DNA of 64,000 nt from Malassezia japonica (GCF_029542785.1 NC_083372.1:186001-250000), one strand, 5' to 3'; counted from the stretch's first letter, positions 21,401 to 30,521 are shown. Made by a program: numbers and translations. Notes: a model not told the origin generated them from the letters alone.

Positions 21401-21994
21401 GCCCCCTCAACGCCTTCTGTCCCCCCGCGCGGCGCTCCGACCGACGACGACGACCTTGGTCTTGGCAACGTGTCGCACAAGAAGTCCGAGGAGAAAGAGG
21501 AGAAAAAGGACGAAAAGAAGAAAGAGGACGAAAAGAAGGAAGACGAAAAGCCTGCGAGCTCGTGGCTCGGCCGCATTCTCGGCAGTCGCAGCGCAAGCAG
21601 CAGCAGTGGTGCGAGCGACAAAGAAAGCAAGGCGAAGAAGGCGCACCTGGGCGAGGCTACCTCCTTCTACTTTGACAAGGAGAAGAAGCGCTGGGTCAAT
21701 CCCAAGGCCGGCGACGACGACAAGAATAGCCCTGCCGGCCTCCCTCCGCCCCCCAAGGCGGCGCCCAAGAAGGAAGCGCCGGCTGCTGCTGCCGGATCCC
21801 CCCCTGGTGCTCCCCCCGGTGCTCCCCCCGGCGCCCCCGCTGGAGCGAAGAAAAACAAGCCCGACGGACCCAGCCCCCCCACCGGTCTCGGGGACCCTCC
21901 GTCGCGGAAAGGCGACGGTCCGCCGCCGCCCCGTGCCGCCTCTGGTGCAGCTAAGAAGCGCCCGATCAAGTCGCGCTATGTGGTCGTAGACTAG
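15458..21994 (+). CDS. SEC16: COPII coat assembly protein Sec16, with two large GEY-repeat blocks
   Basis: This is a 2178-residue single-exon scaffold that organises ER exit sites. The start is ATG 15458 (MAAPPRNRMQG); the frame upstream has only a GTG. In order: a Gln/Tyr/Asp-rich N terminus; a PAEGEY/AQEGEY repeat block (residues ~241-493); a long Pro/Gln/Ala-rich linker to ~1120; the central conserved domain beginning near ATIPIVSFGVGGKLVVHLPK; the ACE1 helical domain (~1250-1620, e.g. EEWRRTEDKILLLRLLVLLV, VEFAMHEKMWAHAMAIAQH) that binds Sec13; a second EGEY block (~1701-1887); an acidic stretch; and the C-terminal conserved segment SWLGRILGSRS ... TSFYFDKEKKRWVNPKAG that binds Sec23. The ACE1 and C-terminal motifs make the identity firm. 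The repeats are unusual in size and purity, and assembly collapse there is possible. Confidence 0.95.
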   Translation: MAAPPRNRMQGAPRAPPARGSAPQPARPTPRHQPAPRHQPQPSVAAASSLFGEAPSTDAFGMTKSPSWLGALDEGVQSKPAETQASQDQMQAIPEQAHDAWNAQAPTEGQYDDGQWDAQWDDQYAQNDAQYDQYAQGDYAAQGEFVDDAQYEQYVDDAQYDQFGQYDQAAPQGEQEYDWYGQDQGNAQNVQGLGVAVGPEAGYGYEQGQDGYAYEQQDGGFLDPSQYDAELDQAWSGENAQGEYAQEPYPAEGEYGQEGEYAQGEYAQEGEYAPEGEYAPEGEFLNEDEYAQQGEFLPEGEYAQEGEYAQGEYPEGEYAQGDYAQEGEYQGEYQGEYAEGDYAQGEYAEGGYPAEGEYPAEGEYPAEGEYAAESEYLAEGEYPAEGEYPAEGEYPAEGEYPAEGEYPAEGEYPAEGEYPAEGEYPAEGEYPAEGEYPAEGEYPAEGEYPAEGEYPAEGEYAAEGEYLAEGEYAAEGEYAAEGEYAPEGDFQGEYPDYAQDQYDQEYPEQGQEEYPAEPQEAYQPKEPEYIPEPIPEPEPIPEPAPAASAPPKGAAGPPRGPPRSQGPPSRQTKPQHVQGLFNPSPRVPSEASDRSIRDLAQESPAPSRGPPGRREAQNAAVKSPPMAPQSQGVPQVPPMGPPQGPPQSQKGPRGPKGAQPQAPPQAPQAPQSHAPPRASPQAPPKPLPQAQEPPQAPPKAQGPPKTQPPPKAQPPPKAQAPAQPPAPAPPQGPPQGPPQGAPRAPSQGPARADRRGPAPRGGPLPQQQPPTQPQQQPPTPQAPPRASVQAAQAPAPTQAQPTAAQPAQAAQAPAPTQAPPQASQAPRGPPRGPPSARGASSESAPRKAPEAPSAPQSLHEDSPKTVRPSQPRRPEPVRAQRPPAVEPRRLEDKMPSRRPGAPERAEPPALAPAAQVSEPSDDAWGLGETQAVPASPPKAAAPSRGPARRPEPLHQQMGQMRLDERGPKQRGPPKRAEAPPPPPPAPEPVAEEGWDEWPEETDEAAQGPYAAEPPSADPYAAPQGEDPYAAPAAQNPYAAPSQDPYAAPAGSEDPYGAPSSQDPYSAPASQDPYGAPSYPPEPSYAPEPSYTPAKAARAPAPRGRGAPRGRGKPRGRADIPRAHGAADPVEERKNATIPIVSFGVGGKLVVHLPKASAQGDAFGYDAPRVQRSVSVRKLAPQLGSRNFSTLDLEKFPGPLLETTQKSALQKKKAAVVQYLQEQIDESASGVGYLRRKSVLSGNEGDAAAHSHDVEEWRRTEDKILLLRLLVLLVERDGRLGEDANAAICALLQGKAEGSEFSAFAVPTYAQTPQQNKTRPLRSYQLRQSFLDELQNLLQQGQSQQAVEFAMHEKMWAHAMAIAQHLDQSVRDEVMRQFMAHELDGADHMEKALLKDRTSVKVAYALYTRQTPEQIANLFTAPNADASLSAEAKHAQWRHSAATLLSNQRESSDTFVLKAIGDGLMSSGLPEAAHVCYLLAGQHRACAASPQFTLLGAKPNAMPAALLRDLDALLMTEVLEFAFALAPVPKGQEAFNGIPALAPYKLALAVVHDELGNAPRAKKYCDALETAGRQTKAQLYHPALLAELHQVSSRLHGQQLGTDGNSWGRKLSRPTLDGVWGALEGRLTKFIAGEEDAPREQAPVPSGPEVGAFTHYSAITPDLAGSMDALSEPEGEAAEYAADEAYPEGEGYAPEAYAEQYAGEYAEGEYAEGEYAEGEYAGGEYAEGEYAEGEYAGEYAEGEYAEHEYPQDGYAEGEYAEGEYPQGEYAEGEYPEGQYAEGEYAEGQYAEGEYAEGEYPEGEYPEGEYVEGDYAEGEYAEGEYPQGEYAEGEYAEGEYPQGEYAEGEYAEGEYPQGEYAEGEYPEGEYPEGEYPEGEHPEGEYPEGDQDAYAPGEPDAGPVPDSSDPYGAPAAEDPYSAGAPPANDDADDDDDDDDKFDEAQDAEEPEPPAAAPPLFHKVDPGEEVQEEDGVIAPMAVPELAPSTPSVPPRGAPTDDDDLGLGNVSHKKSEEKEEKKDEKKKEDEKKEDEKPASSWLGRILGSRSASSSSGASDKESKAKKAHLGEATSFYFDKEKKRWVNPKAGDDDKNSPAGLPPPPKAAPKKEAPAAAAGSPPGAPPGAPPGAPAGAKKNKPDGPSPPTGLGDPPSRKGDGPPPPRAASGAAKKRPIKSRYVVVD
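16181..16939 (+). repeat. Coding minisatellite, 18-bp unit (PAEGEY), N-terminal SEC16 block
   Basis: This block encodes degenerate GEYAQE, GEYAPE and GEYPAE units. Its centre, 16621..16818, consists of eleven consecutive 18-bp copies that are identical base for base (unit CCCTGCCGAGGGCGAGTA). Flanking copies differ at third positions (GAA/GAG, TAT/TAC), which marks the centre as recently homogenised. Confidence 0.95.
20561..21117 (+). repeat. Coding repeat block 2 (EGEYAEGEYP), C-terminal SEC16
   Basis: About 45 GEY triplets (also GQY and GDY variants) spaced mostly as 4-residue AEGEY or PEGEY units on 12- to 15-bp periods. Copies are diverged at silent and first positions (AEG, PEG, PQG), so this block is older or less homogenised than the 16621..16818 array. 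Confidence 0.9.
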
Positions 21995-22012
21995 CTGTAT
22001 GCTATATCGTCA

Positions 22013-22586
22013 TTATTTGTTCCGGAGCGCATCGACAAGCCAATCGAGGCCCTCGCTGAGCCCCGAGCCGTCCTTGGCGCAGCAGCGCCAGATGCTCCAC
22101 TGGCGGTCGCGGAGCTCGTTCAGGCCGATCGCCGCGCCGACCTGGCCCTCGTCGAGTGCGTTCGGTAGGTCCTGCTTGTTGGCGTATACGAGGAGCTTGC
22201 ACCCTGCGAGCTCCTCCTCTGCAAGCATCGCCAGGAGCTCTGCCCGGGCCGTCGGCAGGCGTTCGTGGTCCGACGCGTCGATCACGTAGATGATTGCGGC
22301 GGTGTCTGCGTAGTAGCATCGCCAGTACGGCCGGATGCTCGACTGGCCGCCCAAGTCCCACACCTGCATCTTGATGTTCTTGTACTCGACCGACTCGACG
22401 TTGAATCCGATCGCTGGGTCAGTGCGTGCACGTACTGGGAATCGTAGAAATCACCTCTCCCAGCTGCAAGCGGTAGAGTATAGTCGTCTTACCTGCGCTG
22501 TCCAGCCCCAGCATCAGAATACGCATCGGCGTACTCCTCCGCCAGAACCAGAGCGCATCGTACAGCGACGAGAACGTCACGCCCAT
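22013..22586 (-). CDS. ARL1: ARF-like GTPase Arl1
   Basis: This encodes a 183-residue ARF-family GTPase that recruits GRIP-domain golgins at the trans-Golgi. Exon 1 is 22436..22586 and exon 2 is 22013..22413, joined across a 22-nt intron. Gly2 in MGVTFSSL is a likely myristoylation site. The nucleotide-binding motifs are intact: GLDSAGKTT (P-loop), IPTIGFNVE (switch I, created by splicing), [13 protein letters not shown] (switch II; the SSIRPYW pattern favours Arl1 over Arf1) and YANKQDL. The stop lies 18 bp from the SEC16 stop on the opposite strand. Confidence 0.95.
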
Positions 22587-22628
22587 CCCTGCGCCGTGCG
22601 AGGAGCGTACCGCCGACGCGATAATACC

Positions 22629-22636
22629 TCACGTGA
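22629..22636. promoter_or_regulatory. TCACGTGA palindrome between ARL1 and the GATA gene
   Basis: A perfect 8-bp palindrome, matching the Cbf1/USF-type E-box consensus, 43 bp upstream of ARL1 and about 190 bp upstream of the GATA factor. Its function is inferred from the sequence and from recurrence in other upstream regions of the window. Confidence 0.5.
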
Positions 22637-22828
22637 TTCCTTTGTCGGACTGCGTCACACTGCAGCTCCGTTTGCCGCCGCGCGCCAGAGCTCAGGTAGA
22701 TTACGTAAGAAGTCTATCCTGCGCGAAGACGCTAATGGCCGGCGCTGCGCGCATGCGGTACGCCGACAGCGGTTTGCCTCTCCCACCTCGTCCTGGTGTA
22801 GCGTCGCGCGGAGGACTTGGGATTCGTG

Positions 22829-25156
22829 ATGTATGCTTCTCTCGTGGGAGGTTCCCCCCCACCGACTCAACCAGACGACGATCCCGCTACGCTAGCGAAG
22901 AATGACCCCCTGGCGACCCAGGTCTGGCGCATGTACGCCAAGCAGCGGGACCAGCTCCCAAACGCGGCTCGCATGGAGAACCTGACATGGCGACTTATGT
23001 CGCTCACGCTCCGTCGCCAGCGCGAGGCGGAGCAGGCGTCGGTGAGCGAAGCCTCCCCCCAGTCGGCCCCCGGCGGGCCACTCCGCGAAACGCCACCGGA
23101 AGAGTCGCACGGCGATACGCGCCGCGGGCGCAACAAGACTGTGCGGCCGCTGGAAGCGGGTGTTTCGATGCGCCAGACTGCGACCGAAGGCCCGCGAGTG
23201 ATCTCGCATCGGTCGCGCTCCCGCTCGCTGAGCATCATGGACGTCGACCGCAACTCCTTCCTCCGCTCGCACTCGCGGAACAGGAGCATGTACGGCTGGC
23301 CCGCGCCCGCGGCCGCGTCCTCGTCACTAAACACGATCGACGATGTGGTCCAGTCGCCGCTCGATGCGGACTTTGCACAGAGTCTCGGTCGTGAATTCGA
23401 TGCGGCGCTGCCGAGCCTGACGAACCCCGACTTGTTCTCGGACCTGTACGACGCGCTTCCGGGCCAGTCGGCGCCGCAAAAGATGGTTTCGGCACCAGTG
23501 ACGACCTTCCAGACCCCCTCGCCCAAGGCGAGCATGCACGGCATCGCGGCGACGGCCGGCGCCTCGCCGCAGACGCGCTCCGCGTCCCAGGAGCGTATGA
23601 TCAACGCCTTTGAAAAGGCCGCCTTTGACGACCTCTTTGAAAATTCTACCCCCGACGCGTGGACGGCCTCGACGCCGCTCGAGCAGCACGCTCAGTACGT
23701 GATGGCGCTCAGTGGCCGCCGCTCCCAACTGCCGGGCGACCGTGACGACCAGTCGCTGCCGCATACGAACCACCTCGACAGCGTGCCCGGCATCGACGAT
23801 TATGTGAGCCACGAAGCAAACCAGCACCCCGAGTACGGCTTCCTTCCCCGCCTCGTGCGCAAGACCTCGTTCGACCACAAGGTGCGCGAGCGCAGCGAGT
23901 CGCGCGGCCCCTCGCGCGGCCCCTCGCGCGGCCCACGCAACCGCGTCACCTCCTCGCTGATCCACGAGGCGAGCGACCGGGCGCAGGGGCGCAAGCGCCT
24001 GCGCAACGCGTCGCCCATGCCGTTTGGCCTGCGTACGCCTACGACGGCCGACCAGCGCGTCGCGTCGGGTCTGTCGCGCGAGATTCCTTCCTTGTTTTCG
24101 GCGGACCTCATGCAGTATATGCCCTCGATGATGTTTGACTTTACGATGCCGGCGCCGCCGCAAAATCTCGTGCAAGATCCGGTGGATTTGACGCACGACG
24201 CGTCCATCTCGCTGAGCCAGGGCGAGATGCCGCAGGTGATGCACCACAGCCGCTCGGTCGACGTGAATGTGCCGCAAAACACGTATGTGCCGAATGCGCA
24301 GGTGCCCTATATGCCCGACATGACGTACATGCAGCCCGGGGCACAGGTGCCCGAGCCGTCTGCGGCGACCAACATGTCGCCCTCCTACCTACACGTGGAC
24401 CCCAGCCAGCTGTTGGCGCAGCAGCCGCAGCCGCAGCCCAACATGCGCCTCTTCCCTGGCGATGCGGGCTTTGAGTCTCCGGCGCAGATGCACGGCGCGA
24501 TGGGCTACAACATGGGCGACACCACGCCGCTCGGCCCCGGCTCGCTCGAGCTCAACTCGCTGTCCTCGCCGACGGGGCCGTCGATGGTGTTCAATCAGGA
24601 GCCCTACTACACTTCGGTTTTCCACCCGATGGAGATGGGCCAAGGGAAGGCATGGCCGCCCAACGCGCATCCTCAATACCCCCCTCCTATCCCGGGCGCG
24701 GTCGGCAACGAGATGAACACGAGCAACTCGATCATCTCCCAGGCCGACTCGAGCGACCGTGCGAGCCCGTTCACCGAGTCGCCGCCGCCTGCACCGCCCA
24801 AGGGCAGCCAAAGCCAGGCGTCGTCCGCGTCGCCTGTGGGCGTCGTGGAAGGCACGCCGACCGTCTGCTCCAACTGCCAAACCACCAAGACGCCGCTGTG
24901 GCGCCGTGATGCAGAAGGCAACGCGCTGTGTAACGCATGTGGCCTCTTCCAGCGCCTGCACGGTGTGATGCGTCCGCTGTCGCTCAAGACAGACGTGATC
25001 AAGAAGCGCAACCGCAGTGGCGCGACCGGCGCGCGCGACGGCGGCCGCAACTCTACCACCCAGCGGCGCAGCAGCGCCTCGTCACGCACACAACCCAAGG
25101 TCCGCCAGGAAAACGCGCCGGCGCGCGCAGATTCGACGCACTTTAGCGGCTGGTAG
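22829..25156 (+). CDS. AreA/Nit2-type GATA zinc-finger transcription factor
   Basis: This is a 775-residue single-exon transcription factor. An N-terminal DUF1752-like segment ([20 protein letters not shown] ... [13 protein letters not shown]) is a feature of fungal nitrogen regulators such as AreA, Nit2 and Gln3. The single GATA finger at about residues 680-706 is CX2C-X17-CX2C ([20 protein letters not shown] ... LCNACG), followed by [20 protein letters not shown], the basic tail typical of the AreA class. The regions between are low-complexity, rich in Met, Pro and Gln. The start used is the ATG at 22829 (MYASLVGG); the frame continues upstream only through a TTG. It probably activates nitrogen catabolic genes, which is inference from the family. 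Confidence 0.92.
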   Translation: MYASLVGGSPPPTQPDDDPATLAKNDPLATQVWRMYAKQRDQLPNAARMENLTWRLMSLTLRRQREAEQASVSEASPQSAPGGPLRETPPEESHGDTRRGRNKTVRPLEAGVSMRQTATEGPRVISHRSRSRSLSIMDVDRNSFLRSHSRNRSMYGWPAPAAASSSLNTIDDVVQSPLDADFAQSLGREFDAALPSLTNPDLFSDLYDALPGQSAPQKMVSAPVTTFQTPSPKASMHGIAATAGASPQTRSASQERMINAFEKAAFDDLFENSTPDAWTASTPLEQHAQYVMALSGRRSQLPGDRDDQSLPHTNHLDSVPGIDDYVSHEANQHPEYGFLPRLVRKTSFDHKVRERSESRGPSRGPSRGPRNRVTSSLIHEASDRAQGRKRLRNASPMPFGLRTPTTADQRVASGLSREIPSLFSADLMQYMPSMMFDFTMPAPPQNLVQDPVDLTHDASISLSQGEMPQVMHHSRSVDVNVPQNTYVPNAQVPYMPDMTYMQPGAQVPEPSAATNMSPSYLHVDPSQLLAQQPQPQPNMRLFPGDAGFESPAQMHGAMGYNMGDTTPLGPGSLELNSLSSPTGPSMVFNQEPYYTSVFHPMEMGQGKAWPPNAHPQYPPPIPGAVGNEMNTSNSIISQADSSDRASPFTESPPPAPPKGSQSQASSASPVGVVEGTPTVCSNCQTTKTPLWRRDAEGNALCNACGLFQRLHGVMRPLSLKTDVIKKRNRSGATGARDGGRNSTTQRRSSASSRTQPKVRQENAPARADSTHFSGW

Positions 25157-25203
25157 GGCTTTTACTGTAGCATAGCAACCCACGTGGCTTTCCTGTCTCC
25201 GCG

Positions 25204-27294
25204 ATGCTCGGCGTACGTGCGGGTGTCTATGGCGTGCGGGTGCTCGCCAGCGCGAGCCGGCCGGTGCCTCGAGTACCATGCATCGGCTGGGCGCTGCGTG
25301 CGAGTCCGCTGCAGGCCAGCGTGCGTTGCTTTCAGAACCGCGCCGAGCCGCCGCGCGACGAGCCGAAACAGGTGGCCGGTCAAAAGCCGCGCAATGTTGC
25401 GCCCCCGCCCCTGGAGGAGCCCGAGATCCGGTACAGGGATATCCTCGGCAAGCTCTTGCAGCATGTGTGGCCCAAGAATGACAATGGGACCAAGTTCCGC
25501 GTGGTGCTTGCGCTGTCGCTCCTGCTGGCCGGCAAGCTGCTCAACGTGCAGGTGCCCTTTTTTTTCCGCGGCGTGATCGACCAGCTGAATGAGACGTTTT
25601 CCGAGCCGCTGACGCTTACCAACCCCAACACGCTGTGGGTCGTGGCGGGCTCGTCGATCATCGGCTACGGCCTCGCGCGCATCGGCGCGACGGCCTTTTC
25701 GGAGCTGCGCAACGCGGTCTTTGCCAACGTCGCGCAGCGCTCGATCCGCACGATCGCGCGCAGCGTCTTTGCGCATCTCCTCACGCTCGACTTGAGCTGG
25801 CACCTGTCGCGCCAGACGGGTGGCCTGACGCGTGCGATCGACCGCGGAACCAAGGGTATTTCGTTCCTCTTGAGCTCGATCGTGTTCCATATCGTGCCTA
25901 CCGCGCTTGAAATTTCGCTGGTGTGTGGCATTCTGAGCTACAAGTGCGGCCCATCCTACGCGGCGGTCGCCGGGTTGACGATGCTCGCCTACGCCTGGTT
26001 CACCGTGCGCACGACCGCATGGCGCACCAAGTTCCGCCGCGAGGCGAACCTGGCTGACCAGCGCGGCGCGACCACCAGTCTCGAGTCGCTGCTCAATTTT
26101 GAGGCGGTCAAGTACTTTAACAACGAAAAGCACGAGGTGCTCAAGTACGACCGCTCTTTGCAAAACTACGAGACGGCGAGCGTGCGTGTGGCGACGAGTC
26201 TGGCGGCGCTCAACTCGGGCCAGAACGCCATCTTCTCGACCTCGCTTACGCTCATGATGATGATGGCTGCGCAAGGCGTCGCGAACGGCACCATGACGAT
26301 CGGTGATTTGGTGATGATCAACCAGCTCGTCTTTCAGCTCTCGCTGCCCCTCAACTTTCTGGGCTCGGTCTACCGCGAGATGCGCCAGAGTTTGATTGAT
26401 ATGGAGGCCATGTTCAAGCTGCAGAGCCAGCCGGCAGCGATCAGCGACACGGCGCACCTGCCGCTGCTCGAGGCGCCGCGCGGCGAGATCCGCTTCGAGA
26501 ACGTGACGTTTGGCTACTACCCCGACCGCCCGATCTTGAAAAACTGCTCCTTTACGATCCCGGCGGGGACCAAGACGGCGCTCGTGGGCCCGTCGGGGTG
26601 CGGCAAGTCGACCATCTTCCGCCTGCTCTTCCGCTTCTTTGAGCCACAGAGCGGCAAAATTTACATCGACGGCCAAGAGATCAAGGACGTCTCGCTCGAG
26701 AGCCTGCGCCAGGCGATCGGTGTCGTGCCCCAAGAGACGCCGCTCTTTAACGATACCATTTGGGAGAACCTGCGCTACGGCAAGCTCTCGGCCTCGGACG
26801 ACCAGGTGCGCCACGTTGCGCAGCTCGCGCACGTCGACAGGTTCATCAGCCGCCTCCCGCATGGCTACGAGACGCGCGTCGGCGAGCGCGGCCTGATGAT
26901 CTCGGGCGGCGAGAAGCAGCGCCTGGCCATTGCGCGCATGCTCCTTAAAGACCCCAAGATCCTCTTTTTCGATGAGGCGACCTCGGCACTCGACTCGCAG
27001 ACCGAAACGGAGCTCATGCGCAACGTCAACTACCTCTTGCGCGACATGCACCGCACCTCGATCTTTATCGCACACCGCCTGCGCACCATCGAGGACGCAG
27101 ACTTGATCCTCGTGCTCGGCGATGGAAGCGTGACGGAGAAGGGCACGCACGCCTCGCTCCTGGAGCAGCACGGCGTGTACTGGGACCTCTGGAACGCCCA
27201 GATCGCCAGCATCATGGAGCAGAGCGACCAGGCCGCGGCAGAGACCGCCGCAGAGGACGCGGCCGAACACCGTAGCGAGCCGCCGCGTGGCTAG
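25204..27294 (+). CDS. ATM1: Mitochondrial ABC half-transporter Atm1
   Basis: This encodes a 696-residue ABCB7-type half transporter of the inner mitochondrial membrane that exports a sulfur/glutathione species needed for cytosolic iron-sulfur protein assembly. It has no introns. The N-terminal ~55 residues are Arg-rich ([19 protein letters not shown]), consistent with a presequence. A transmembrane domain of about six helices follows (residues ~85-400, including [20 protein letters not shown] and the coupling segment [12 protein letters not shown]). The nucleotide-binding domain has Walker [10 protein letters not shown] (~461), signature [14 protein letters not shown], Walker [15 protein letters not shown] and H-loop IAHRL. 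It lies downstream of the GATA gene with a 47-bp spacer. Confidence 0.97.
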   Translation: MLGVRAGVYGVRVLASASRPVPRVPCIGWALRASPLQASVRCFQNRAEPPRDEPKQVAGQKPRNVAPPPLEEPEIRYRDILGKLLQHVWPKNDNGTKFRVVLALSLLLAGKLLNVQVPFFFRGVIDQLNETFSEPLTLTNPNTLWVVAGSSIIGYGLARIGATAFSELRNAVFANVAQRSIRTIARSVFAHLLTLDLSWHLSRQTGGLTRAIDRGTKGISFLLSSIVFHIVPTALEISLVCGILSYKCGPSYAAVAGLTMLAYAWFTVRTTAWRTKFRREANLADQRGATTSLESLLNFEAVKYFNNEKHEVLKYDRSLQNYETASVRVATSLAALNSGQNAIFSTSLTLMMMMAAQGVANGTMTIGDLVMINQLVFQLSLPLNFLGSVYREMRQSLIDMEAMFKLQSQPAAISDTAHLPLLEAPRGEIRFENVTFGYYPDRPILKNCSFTIPAGTKTALVGPSGCGKSTIFRLLFRFFEPQSGKIYIDGQEIKDVSLESLRQAIGVVPQETPLFNDTIWENLRYGKLSASDDQVRHVAQLAHVDRFISRLPHGYETRVGERGLMISGGEKQRLAIARMLLKDPKILFFDEATSALDSQTETELMRNVNYLLRDMHRTSIFIAHRLRTIEDADLILVLGDGSVTEKGTHASLLEQHGVYWDLWNAQIASIMEQSDQAAAETAAEDAAEHRSEPPRG

Positions 27295-27319
27295 ATAGTG
27301 GAGGCAGGCACTTTCCATC

Positions 27320-28201
27320 ATGGCTTGGCACGACGTGCTGGCGAACCATGCATACGGCGGGCGCTCGCTCGTCGACTGGGTCACCCTCTTGGTCCTGATC
27401 ATTGCGACCAAGTTTATGGGGCTGGGCAGCGAGGGTTTCCGGCAGCAGTTCTCGCTCGCGGACGTCTCGCTGCAGCACCCGTACGCCCTGCACGAGCGGG
27501 TGCCGGATGTCTTGCTGCTGGTCCTTAGCCTGATCGTGCCGCTGATCGGCGTGCTGGTGCTCTCGGCAGTGCACACGCGGCCCTTTGCGCGCATGAATAC
27601 CGCGGCGCTAGGCCTGCTGCTCACGCTCGCGATCACCGCCGTGATTACCAACCTGGTCAAGTCGCTCGTCGGCCGGCCGCGTCCCGACTTGCTCGACCGG
27701 TGCCAGCCGCGCCTGCCGGCATGGGACGAGGGCAAGTACCACAGCACGCTCGTGACCGATGCGATCTGCACGACAGCACACGACTCGCCGATCCTCAAGG
27801 ACGGCTTCCGCTCGTTCCCAAGCGGCCATTCGAGCACCTCGTTCGCGGGCTTGGTGTACCTCGCGCTGTGCGTGCGCGCGGCACTGACGAGCGTCGTGTA
27901 CCGCATTGCAGGACTGTATGCCTACGTTCCCGCGCCGACCGAGCCGCAGCCGGACCCGCCGCGCGCCAACGAGCACACCGAGCCGCAGGGCACGGTCGAC
28001 GTGCCGCCGGGCGACCCGCTCTCGCCGATCGCATTCACGATCGTGCTTCCGCTTGTACCAGTCCTGGTGGCAGCATACGTCGCCATCAGCCGCACAATGG
28101 ACTATCGCCACCACCCGACCGATGTCGTGGCCGGTGCGACCCTTGGAACGGTCGTGGCACTGGCCGTGTATCATGTATATCACCCCCGCAGGAGTATATA
28201 G
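27320..28201 (+). CDS. PAP2-superfamily lipid phosphate phosphatase (Dpp1/Lpp1-like)
   Basis: This is a 293-residue intronless membrane phosphatase acting on diacylglycerol pyrophosphate, phosphatidate or related lipids. The three catalytic motifs are present: KSLVGRPRPD, PSGHSSTSF and SRTMDYRHHPTDVVAG. Six hydrophobic segments surround them, with the first near LVDWVTLLVLIIATKFMG. The insert between motif 2 and the penultimate helix is Pro-rich and hydrophilic. The last 116 bp are overlapped on the opposite strand by the SPO11 reading frame as I have drawn it. Start to start, it is only 25 bp beyond the ATM1 stop. Confidence 0.93.
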   Translation: MAWHDVLANHAYGGRSLVDWVTLLVLIIATKFMGLGSEGFRQQFSLADVSLQHPYALHERVPDVLLLVLSLIVPLIGVLVLSAVHTRPFARMNTAALGLLLTLAITAVITNLVKSLVGRPRPDLLDRCQPRLPAWDEGKYHSTLVTDAICTTAHDSPILKDGFRSFPSGHSSTSFAGLVYLALCVRAALTSVVYRIAGLYAYVPAPTEPQPDPPRANEHTEPQGTVDVPPGDPLSPIAFTIVLPLVPVLVAAYVAISRTMDYRHHPTDVVAGATLGTVVALAVYHVYHPRRSI

Positions 28202-29296
28202 CGGAACGGATTTGCGAGATGAGAAACTCGGCGAGGATGCCACTTGCCGCGCCGCTCTGGGGATGGTCGTCCGCGGCCGTGCAGAGCACTTCGAGCTCGC
28301 ACTTGTAGCCGAGATGCAGCGTCTCGCCTAGCTCGTGCCGAAGCGCGGGGGGGAGCGCGGGGCTTGACAGCATGCTCTTGGCCTTGGCACGGTCCGCACG
28401 CGTAAGCGGCATCGTGGGAATGGCATGCGCCATCTGCAGGCGCAGCCACTGCCGCGCGCGCAGACCGCTCCAGTGCACCTGGGCGCTCGAGGGCAGCGCG
28501 TCTTGATACGTGCGAAAGATGTCCACGCCGTGGGGGTCGCTGTCCACCAAGAACAAGAGATGCGTAGACGATGCGTGCCGCGCAAGCTCGCCAAGCATCC
28601 AGCGCGTCGCATGGTCTGGATATCCCTTTCCAGTGACCACGGCGCCGGGCGGCAGGTGCCCGCCGACCTGCCCCAAAAAGTCGATCGTGCGCAGCGTCTG
28701 GTACACTGCATGCTTCTCGACAATAACGATCCACTCCGCGCTACTCACCAGAGACGATACATGGGCGGGGTCTGGAATCGTCTGCTCGGCAAGTTGCGCT
28801 TGGCCGCCAAAGCCAATGGGGCCCCACACAACGCTGCGCGGCGTCGCACATACACTGAGCGCCGCGCGCGACAGGTTGAGCGTCATGCACGCGCGTGCAA
28901 TCATCGAATCAACCGTGCGCTGCGACCCAAACAGCGAAGGATCGCGGTAGTAGATCTCGCTGCGTCAGCCTTGCTGCGTACCGTTTCGAGAGGATGGCAT
29001 CCGAGCGCACTGCGGTATGCATATAGGACAGCACACGCAGAAACTGTGCTACCTTAGCCACACTACGTACCCCAGTGCTGTACACGGTCGGCGTGACGCG
29101 CAGGAAAGGGCCACTGCACCGATGCGCCACGCATACGGCTGCGCGGCGCGCCGAGCGTCATGGAACGCGGCGACCGGCTCTGTGCATTGCGCACAAAGTG
29201 CGCGATAAAATGTTCGATGCGGCGCATCGCCTCGTCGCGTTCTTTCTCCTTCGTCCTCGCGCGAGTGCCGTCTGGACCTCGGTCACGAGCGGTCAT
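28086..29296 (-). CDS. SPO11: Meiotic double-strand-break transesterase Spo11
   Basis: This encodes a 388-residue topoisomerase VI A-subunit homologue that makes the DNA breaks initiating meiotic recombination. Exons in transcript order are 29071..29296, 28982..29048 and 28086..28959, with two 22-nt introns. Splicing creates SKREIYYRDPSLFGSQRTV, which carries the catalytic tyrosine of the winged-helix domain. The Toprim domain shows the acidic residue in IVIVEKHAVYQTL, TGKGYPDHATRWML, and the metal-binding LVDSDPHGVDIFRTY. GYKCELEVL near the C terminus is also typical. The natural family end falls around AEFLISQIRSAIYS; the frame then continues ~34 codons antisense to the PAP2 gene, so the last stretch is less certain. 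All catalytic residues I can see are intact. Confidence 0.9.
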
Positions 29297-29355
29297 GGCT
29301 CAACCTATCCCTGTCCCCTCCTGCTCTGCGCACAGACATCTTTCCTGTGGAGGTC

Positions 29356-30488
29356 ATGCAGGCGAAAAGTCGGTACTATGAATCGACCGAGCTGTCGGCA
29401 GACTCAGTCGAGTCGCACCCCTGCCTGCCGTATGTATTTGCCGTGTCGACCTACCAAGTGGACCAGGACCCCGCGCAGTCGACCGAGGCGAGCCCCGAGT
29501 ACTCTCGCCGAGGACGGTGCAAGCTGCACCGCGTGACCCCCGGAGAAGCTGCGGCGTGCACGACGCTCGACGCGATCGAGGGCGAGGCAATTCTCGATGC
29601 CAAGTGGACGCTTGCTAACAGCGCATGTGGTGAGCACGGCTACGGGATGCTGGGCATTGCCGATGCGACCGGTTACCTGAGCCTCTACCAGCTGGGCGAG
29701 AACCTCGCCTTTACCAAGAAAGCTGCCTGGCGCATGAACGACGAAAAGGCTCTATGCTTGAGCCTGGACTGGTCGGACCGCACGAAAATGGGGGCAAGTG
29801 ACGCGAGCGTGATTGTGAGCCAGAGCAACGGCACGCTGGCGACCGTGCCGAGCCTGCATCGCGCCGAGCCGCATGGCATCGAGACGTGGCACGCACACGA
29901 CTACGAGGCATGGATAGCAGCATGGGACTGCTGGAGCGGTGCGAACGTCGCATGGAGTGGTACGTAGCCCTGCTCACCCAGGCGGTGACGACCTCGCGCT
30001 CAAAGGATGGGACCTGCGCACGCCTATCCACGACGGCACCCGTGAACCGACCTTTACGTGCAAGAAAGGGTACGTCGCCTTGCTCACCCAGCTTTGACGG
30101 CGGCGTCACGAGCATCCAGAGCCATGCCACGCGGCAGCACTACTGGGCGGTCGGCAGCTACGACGAGACGATTCGCATCTTTGACGCACGCAACCCCCGC
30201 CGCCCTGTCGCCGATGCGCCTGTCGGCGGCGGCATCTGGCGCGCCAAGTGGCACCCTACGAACGAGAATGCGCTGCTGCTCGGCTGCATGCACGGCGGCG
30301 TACGCATCGTGGAGTGGTCGCCCGATGCGCCTATCGAGGTCGTGTGCGAGTTTGATCAGCACGAGAGTATCGCCTACGGATGCGACTGGGAGCGCGGCGC
30401 ATTCCGCGGCGCGGACATGCCCGGCGCGTCCTATGTCTATAGCTGCTCATTTTACGACGCCGCCCTCCACGTCTGGGCGTGGGCATAG
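29356..30488 (+). CDS. DPH7: Diphthine methyltransferase, WD40 protein Dph7
   Basis: This encodes a 362-residue WD40 protein that demethylates the diphthine methyl ester intermediate during diphthamide synthesis on elongation factor 2. Exons are 29356..29959, 29982..30069 and 30092..30488, with two 22-nt introns. The order of segments matches Dph7/Rrt2: GYGMLGIADATGYLSLYQL, LSLDWSDR, VIVSQSNGTLATV, EAWIAAWDCW, the splice-created SGGDDLALKGWDLRTP and GFDGGVTSIQSH, GSYDETIRIFDARNPRRPV, GGGIWRAKWHP and SIAYGCDWER. The start at 29356 is 59 bp from the divergent SPO11 start, so the two share one very short bidirectional promoter. Confidence 0.92.
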
Positions 30489-30521
30489 CTTAGCTAAGAC
30501 CAACACGGCGCGTCGTTCGCG

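Noticed and set aside
25162..27906. 914-codon open frame antisense to ATM1 and PAP2
   Set aside because: The plus strand encodes complete ATM1 and PAP2 with all catalytic motifs. The antisense translation is Arg/Leu/His-rich without any domain and arises from strong G/C-ending codon bias, which removes stops on the other strand.
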